From: a bacterium
Lineage (GTDB): Bacteria; Bacillota_I; Bacilli_A; RF39; UBA660
Assembly (NCBI GenBank): GCA_029099845.1
Contig: JAQXOT010000005.1
Location: 1-45,982, forward strand
Direction: 5' to 3'
DNA length: 45,982 bases
Of the stretch, positions 42,572 to 45,982 are shown piece after piece. The notes under the pieces are model-generated. The model searched no databases. It saw only the letters and a list, made by a program, of their open reading frames with translations, and was not told where the DNA came from. Positions within the stretch are counted from its first letter, which is position 1. Every line of letters begins with the position of its first letter. The position numbers and the translations under genes were made by a program.

Positions 42572-43801
42572 ATGCGAATAGGTTTATTTACTGATTCATA
42601 TCCTCCATATATAAATGGAGTATCAACCAGTGTAGCCATGCTAAAAAGAGCCTTAGAAAAAAAAGGACACATAGTATATGTTGTTACCGTAGGCAATAAT
42701 GCTGTTAAATATGACTACAATGAGGAAGAACGCGTTGTCAAAGTTCCTGGCATACCAATTGGAATATATGACTATCGCATAAGCAAAATTTATCCATTAA
42801 GTATGATTAATACCATGAAAAGCTGGAATTTAGATGTCATCCACTCTCATACAGAGTTTGGTATTGGAATCTTTGCTAGATTATTTGCCAAACAATTTAA
42901 TATTCCACTAGTTCATACCTATCACACCCTATATGAAGATTATACTCACTATATAACTCATGGTTATTTTGATAAATCAAGCAAAAAAATAGTAGAATAC
43001 TTAACCAAATTTTACTGTGATAAAACGGCCAATGAATTAATCGTTCCCACTAACAAAATATACAGACTCTTCAAAGAAAAATATGAGTTTACTAAAAATA
43101 TTCACATAATTCCAACCGGAATTGAAGTAGAACGTTTTTTTGAAGAAAATGTTGATAAGGCACTAGTACAAACCTTATATAAAAAACTAGGCTTTGATAA
43201 AAAAGACTTTATTATCATTTCAGTAGGGCGACTAGCTAGCGAAAAGAATGTTGAATTTTTATTAAAAGCTCATCAGAAAATTATCAAAAAACATAATAAT
43301 ATCAAACTACTTATTGTCGGAGATGGCCCCGATAAAGAAGCATACGAAAAAATAGCTACAGAGTTAAAAATTGAAAAAAATGTCATCTTCAATGGCAAAG
43401 CCTCTTGGGATGAAATGCCATATTATTATCATTGTGCCGATATATTTGCTACAGCATCAACCACGGAAACACAAGGTTTAACGGTAATAGAAGCAATGGC
43501 AGCTGGCAAAGTACCAATTTGTATTAAGGATGAAGCCTTTTTAGGTACTATAACCGACGAATTAAACGGCATAATATTTAATAATGAGGACGAATATATT
43601 GAACAAGTATTAACAATATATGCAGATAATGCCCTACGTCAATCATTAAGTAAGCAAGCTCGAATTCAAGCTGAGCATTGCAGCTCTGCTAGCTATGCCG
43701 AAAGAGTTCTTGAAGTTTATAATCGAGCCATAATTGATAAGAAAGAAGAAAACCGCTTTGGGTTTATATCAGAAGTCATAAAAAAAATAAAAGGAGAATA
43801 A
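42572..43801 (+). CDS. GT4 glycosyltransferase, probably glycolipid (diacylglycerol glucosyl) transferase
   Basis: A 409-residue GT-B enzyme. ATG 42572 is chosen because the protein then starts with the family's first strand, MRIGLFTDSYPPYINGVSTS, and AAAGG lies upstream. The acceptor HTYHTLYEDYTHYI, IPTGIEVERF, SVGRLASEKNVEFLL and the catalytic ETQGLTVIEAMAAGKVP (EX7E motif) are typical of GT4. The closest pattern known to me is the 1,2-diacylglycerol 3-glucosyltransferase group of Acholeplasma and Gram-positive bacteria, which make membrane glycolipids and lipoteichoic acid anchors. It lies in the pgk-tpi operon after the flippase-like gene. Confidence 0.88.
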   Translation: MRIGLFTDSYPPYINGVSTSVAMLKRALEKKGHIVYVVTVGNNAVKYDYNEEERVVKVPGIPIGIYDYRISKIYPLSMINTMKSWNLDVIHSHTEFGIGIFARLFAKQFNIPLVHTYHTLYEDYTHYITHGYFDKSSKKIVEYLTKFYCDKTANELIVPTNKIYRLFKEKYEFTKNIHIIPTGIEVERFFEENVDKALVQTLYKKLGFDKKDFIIISVGRLASEKNVEFLLKAHQKIIKKHNNIKLLIVGDGPDKEAYEKIATELKIEKNVIFNGKASWDEMPYYYHCADIFATASTTETQGLTVIEAMAAGKVPICIKDEAFLGTITDELNGIIFNNEDEYIEQVLTIYADNALRQSLSKQARIQAEHCSSASYAERVLEVYNRAIIDKKEENRFGFISEVIKKIKGE

Positions 43802-43802
43802 T

Positions 43803-44507
43803 ATGATTATTGCATTAAATAATAAGTGTAATCTCTCAAAAAAAGAATTTGAACTATACCAAAAAGAGCTATCCAACATAAAAGAAAATGATTCTAAATT
43901 AATTTTATGTCCTACCGCTACTTACTTGGCTTTATATAATTTATCCAATATGGAATTGGGTAGTCAAAATGTTAGTAAAAATAATCTTGGAGCTCATACT
44001 GGTGAAATTGCGGCCTCTCAATTAGCCAGTTTAAATGTTAAATACTGCATCGTCGGTCATTCAGAGCGCCGCAACGATGAACACGAAGATTTAGAAACAG
44101 TTAATCTAAAAGTAAAAAATCTCTTAAATAATCATATAATACCAATATTATGCGTTGGCGAAACAAAAGAAGAAAAAGAAAAAGGCCAAACTCGCTATTT
44201 AATTGCTGAACAAATAAAAACAGCGATTGCTTCTTTAACACCAGAAGAAAAATCTAAAATAATAGTTGCATATGAACCTATTTGGTCAATTGGAACAGGT
44301 TTAATCCCAACAATTGATGATATTAATATGGTATTATCATTAATAAAAGAAATACTTCCAATGAGTAAGACTCTTTACGGTGGTAGTGCTAACGATGAAA
44401 ATATTGACTATTTAAAGAAATGCAAGCTAATTGACGGCTATTTATTAGGTGGCTTAAGTCTTAAACCGGAAAAACTACAAATTTTTATTAATAAAGCACA
44501 AAATTAG
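43803..44507 (+). CDS. tpiA: Triosephosphate isomerase
   Basis: A 234-residue (beta/alpha)8 enzyme that interconverts dihydroxyacetone phosphate and glyceraldehyde 3-phosphate. Catalytic residues are present: Lys8 (LNNKCN), His86 (VGHSERR) and Glu158 (AYEPIWSIGTG), plus the phosphate loops YGGSAN and LLGGLSL. It is about 15 residues shorter than usual, mostly through a trimmed N-terminal region: the typical GNWKMN is reduced to NNKCN. AAAGGAG precedes the ATG, 1 nt after the glycosyltransferase gene. Last gene of the pgk operon. Confidence 0.96.
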   Translation: MIIALNNKCNLSKKEFELYQKELSNIKENDSKLILCPTATYLALYNLSNMELGSQNVSKNNLGAHTGEIAASQLASLNVKYCIVGHSERRNDEHEDLETVNLKVKNLLNNHIIPILCVGETKEEKEKGQTRYLIAEQIKTAIASLTPEEKSKIIVAYEPIWSIGTGLIPTIDDINMVLSLIKEILPMSKTLYGGSANDENIDYLKKCKLIDGYLLGGLSLKPEKLQIFINKAQN

Positions 44508-44537
44508 ACAATTTCGACAAAAGTTGTCTTTTTTTTA
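44506..44537 (+). terminator. Terminator of the pgk-tpiA operon
   Basis: AGACAA (44506-44511) pairs with TTGTCT (44524-44529), then T; it starts inside the tpiA stop codon. Confidence 0.75.
44513..44519 (-). promoter_or_regulatory. Candidate 0A box upstream of spo0A
   Basis: TTCGACA on the plus strand reads TGTCGAA on the minus strand, the exact Spo0A box consensus. It lies about 45 bp upstream of the spo0A -10 box and within the loop of the tpiA terminator. Confidence 0.5.
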
Positions 44538-44562
44538 TCTACCAATTTTAAAAATAGTGTTA

Positions 44563-44568
44563 TATAAT
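44563..44568 (+). promoter_or_regulatory. -10 box of spo0A
   Basis: Perfect TATAAT, 33 nt before the ATG; no convincing -35 box, which would fit an activated promoter. Confidence 0.5.
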
Positions 44569-44601
44569 TAAAATGCGTGGCAGTATATGAGAGGAGAAAA
44601 A

Positions 44602-45372
44602 ATGGAGAAGACACGTATATTAATCATTGATGATAATAAAAGCTTAGTAGATATGATTAAGGAGTATTTTTGTGATCACGCGGATATTAAAATCACCTTA
44701 GAAGCATATAATGGTGCTGACGGCATTAGACTAATAGAAAAGAAAAAAGAAGAATATGATATTATTTTGTTAGACTTAATAATGCCCAATAAAGATGGTA
44801 TATCAGTCCTAGAGGATATGAAAAAGAAGGGCATAGACAAAAAAGTCATAGTTTTAACATCATATAATACCCAAGATATGATAAGAAAAGTATCAGAAAT
44901 GGGAGTAAGTTATTTTATGCTTAAGCCATTTGAACTGGCCGATTTAGAAAGTCGTATTATCGAAGTGGCAGAAGGAATAAAATATGGTGGAAAAGCTATA
45001 GATTTGTATTATAATAACTTACAAAAATCCATCACAAGCACCCTTCATGAACTTGGTGTGCCATCTCATATAAAAGGTTATCAATACATTAGAGAAGGAA
45101 TAACACTGGTCTATGAAAACCCGGAATTAGTAGGCGGTATAACTAAAGAATTATATCCAGAAATTGCTAAAAAGTATGAAACAACCGTCTCACGGGTAGA
45201 AAGAGCGATTCGTCATGCCATTGAAGTTAGTTGGAATCGTGGAAATTGGCAATTGATGGAAGAAATATTTGGACATAGTGTTGACATAGATAAAGCAAAA
45301 CCCACAAACTCAGAGTTTATCGTTACGGTAGCAGATAAACTACGCTTAGAATTGCATCAAGCTACCAATTAA
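44602..45372 (+). CDS. spo0A: Sporulation response regulator Spo0A
   Basis: A 256-residue response regulator, the master switch of entry to sporulation in Bacillota. ATG 44602 is used because GAGGAG stands 5 nt before it. The receiver (1-120) has Asp10/Asp11, phosphorylated Asp58 ([11 protein letters not shown]), Thr in VLTSYN and Lys in MLKPFE. The C-terminal Spo0A domain has [19 protein letters not shown] and the recognition helix [21 protein letters not shown]. Both match classical Spo0A closely. It has its own promoter, a candidate 0A box upstream and its own terminator. Its presence implies descent from spore-formers, though sporulation itself cannot be shown from this window. Confidence 0.96.
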   Translation: MEKTRILIIDDNKSLVDMIKEYFCDHADIKITLEAYNGADGIRLIEKKKEEYDIILLDLIMPNKDGISVLEDMKKKGIDKKVIVLTSYNTQDMIRKVSEMGVSYFMLKPFELADLESRIIEVAEGIKYGGKAIDLYYNNLQKSITSTLHELGVPSHIKGYQYIREGITLVYENPELVGGITKELYPEIAKKYETTVSRVERAIRHAIEVSWNRGNWQLMEEIFGHSVDIDKAKPTNSEFIVTVADKLRLELHQATN

Positions 45373-45382
45373 AAAATGTTAG

Positions 45383-45410
45383 GATAAGGCATAATCTCCT
45401 TATCTTTTTT
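45383..45410 (+). terminator. Rho-independent terminator of spo0A
   Basis: GATAAGG (45383-45389), loop, CCTTATC (45398-45404), T run. Confidence 0.85.
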
Positions 45411-45500
45411 ATATTTTAAAAAGATGTAAATGTTAAAAAGTAAAAATCAAATAATTAGTAAATAAAAGTCAAATAAATATTTTATTGAATAACTATCTTG

Positions 45501-45509
45501 TGATATAAT
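45501..45509 (+). promoter_or_regulatory. Extended -10 promoter of the 45533 gene
   Basis: TGATATAAT: TG, A, TATAAT (45504-45509). Same layout as at 20102-20110. Confidence 0.55.
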
Positions 45510-45532
45510 TTAATTAAAATAGAGGTGAGTGT

Positions 45533-45982
45533 ATGGTAACAGAAATTACAAGTAAATCTGAATTAGAAGCCTTAGTTGGTAAATTAAAAAATGAATCAAC
45601 CCAACTATCTTTAGATACAACTGATATTTCTAGTAACCTTTCACAAGCCGAAGACTATGATGGTATTGGATTATCTCAAGCTGCCTCTTCTATTAAAAAA
45701 AATTTAAAAAGAATTTCATCAGAAGCTGACTCACTAATAACAAATATTGGAAATTATATATCAGAAATAAAAGAATTAGATACATATGATTTTAAAAATA
45801 GTAATCAAAGTATCACCACAGAAGAGCTCTTAGATACTTCAAATAAGTACTATAATTTCACTAATAATTCTCTAAATTCTTCAAGTGAAACGGTAAATAG
45901 AAAAACAGAAAACGAAAAAGAAACTTCCAACGAAAACACAAAGACAGTTTTAGCAACTAGTTCCATGCCAAGCTCTAGTCCA
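45533..45982 (+). CDS. WXG100-like N-terminal domain protein, 3' end outside window
   Basis: 150 residues are visible, running open to the window edge. ATG 45533 follows AGAGGTGAG. Residues 1-87 align well with the N-terminus of the C39 fusion protein at 20132: both start M-x-TE-(V/I), carry DYDGI at the turn near residue 43, contain KKNLK/ET-I in the second helix and end (T)LDT-DF or ELDTYDF. A Ser/Asn/Thr-rich linker then begins (about 90-150), so a different or similar effector domain probably follows. There is no signal peptide. Paralogy to 20132 is seen directly; export by a type VII-like route is inference. Confidence 0.7.
   Translation, partial: MVTEITSKSELEALVGKLKNESTQLSLDTTDISSNLSQAEDYDGIGLSQAASSIKKNLKRISSEADSLITNIGNYISEIKELDTYDFKNSNQSITTEELLDTSNKYYNFTNNSLNSSSETVNRKTENEKETSNENTKTVLATSSMPSSSP

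Noticed and set aside
1-45982. CRISPR arrays, tRNA and rRNA genes
   Set aside because: No regularly spaced repeat-spacer series, no clover-leaf with a TTCGANNC arm and no rRNA-like stretch was seen.

Overview
The window comes from an AT-rich, low-GC Gram-positive bacterium of the Bacillota, most likely an uncultured gut lineage of Bacilli (the lineage is inference). The evidence is a Spo0A regulator, a CIRCE operator, an RF2 gene with the classical programmed frameshift at an in-frame TGA, and gene order close to Bacillus (prfB next to ftsEX; uvrB-uvrA; lgt, yvcK and whiA with clpP; gap-pgk-tpi). The prfB shift site and the use of TGA as a stop argue for the standard bacterial code, not the Mycoplasma code.

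Left part (1-4373) is accessory DNA. It starts with about 100 bases of much higher GC carrying two perfect-stem hairpins, followed by a truncated reading frame, two SEC-C motif remnants, three copies of a TTAGATACC tandem element, two anchored surface proteins (one a frameshifted PASTA-Ltp protein of the type linked to phage superinfection exclusion) and a RhuM gene split in two. From 4400 to 8200 lie a polytopic membrane protein, an HrcA/CIRCE-controlled Hsp20 and an SH3-L,D-transpeptidase.

From 8450 to 18700 is a conserved block: prfB, two YitT paralogues, then ftsE-ftsX with a PcsB-like M23 hydrolase (division-site peptidoglycan hydrolysis), then a MarR regulator with a heterodimeric ABC exporter. 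From 18780 to 26350 is an island of mostly unrecognised genes. It includes a WXG100-like domain fused to a C39-type peptidase, a large membrane protein, an HTH/zinc-ribbon regulator and a small protein with two double-glycine motifs. A second protein with the same WXG100-like N-terminus begins at 45533 and runs off the window.

From 26800 to 37000 is a housekeeping block: uvrB, a degenerate laccase-domain protein, a frameshifted radical SAM gene, uvrA, a holin-like protein, lgt, yvcK and whiA, with clpP convergent. The last third holds a TGS-nucleoside kinase and gap. It continues with a pgk operon carrying a GNAT-like protein, a flippase-like protein, a GT4 glycolipid glycosyltransferase and tpiA, and ends with spo0A. 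Most promoters that can be recognised are of the extended -10 type (TGnTATAAT).
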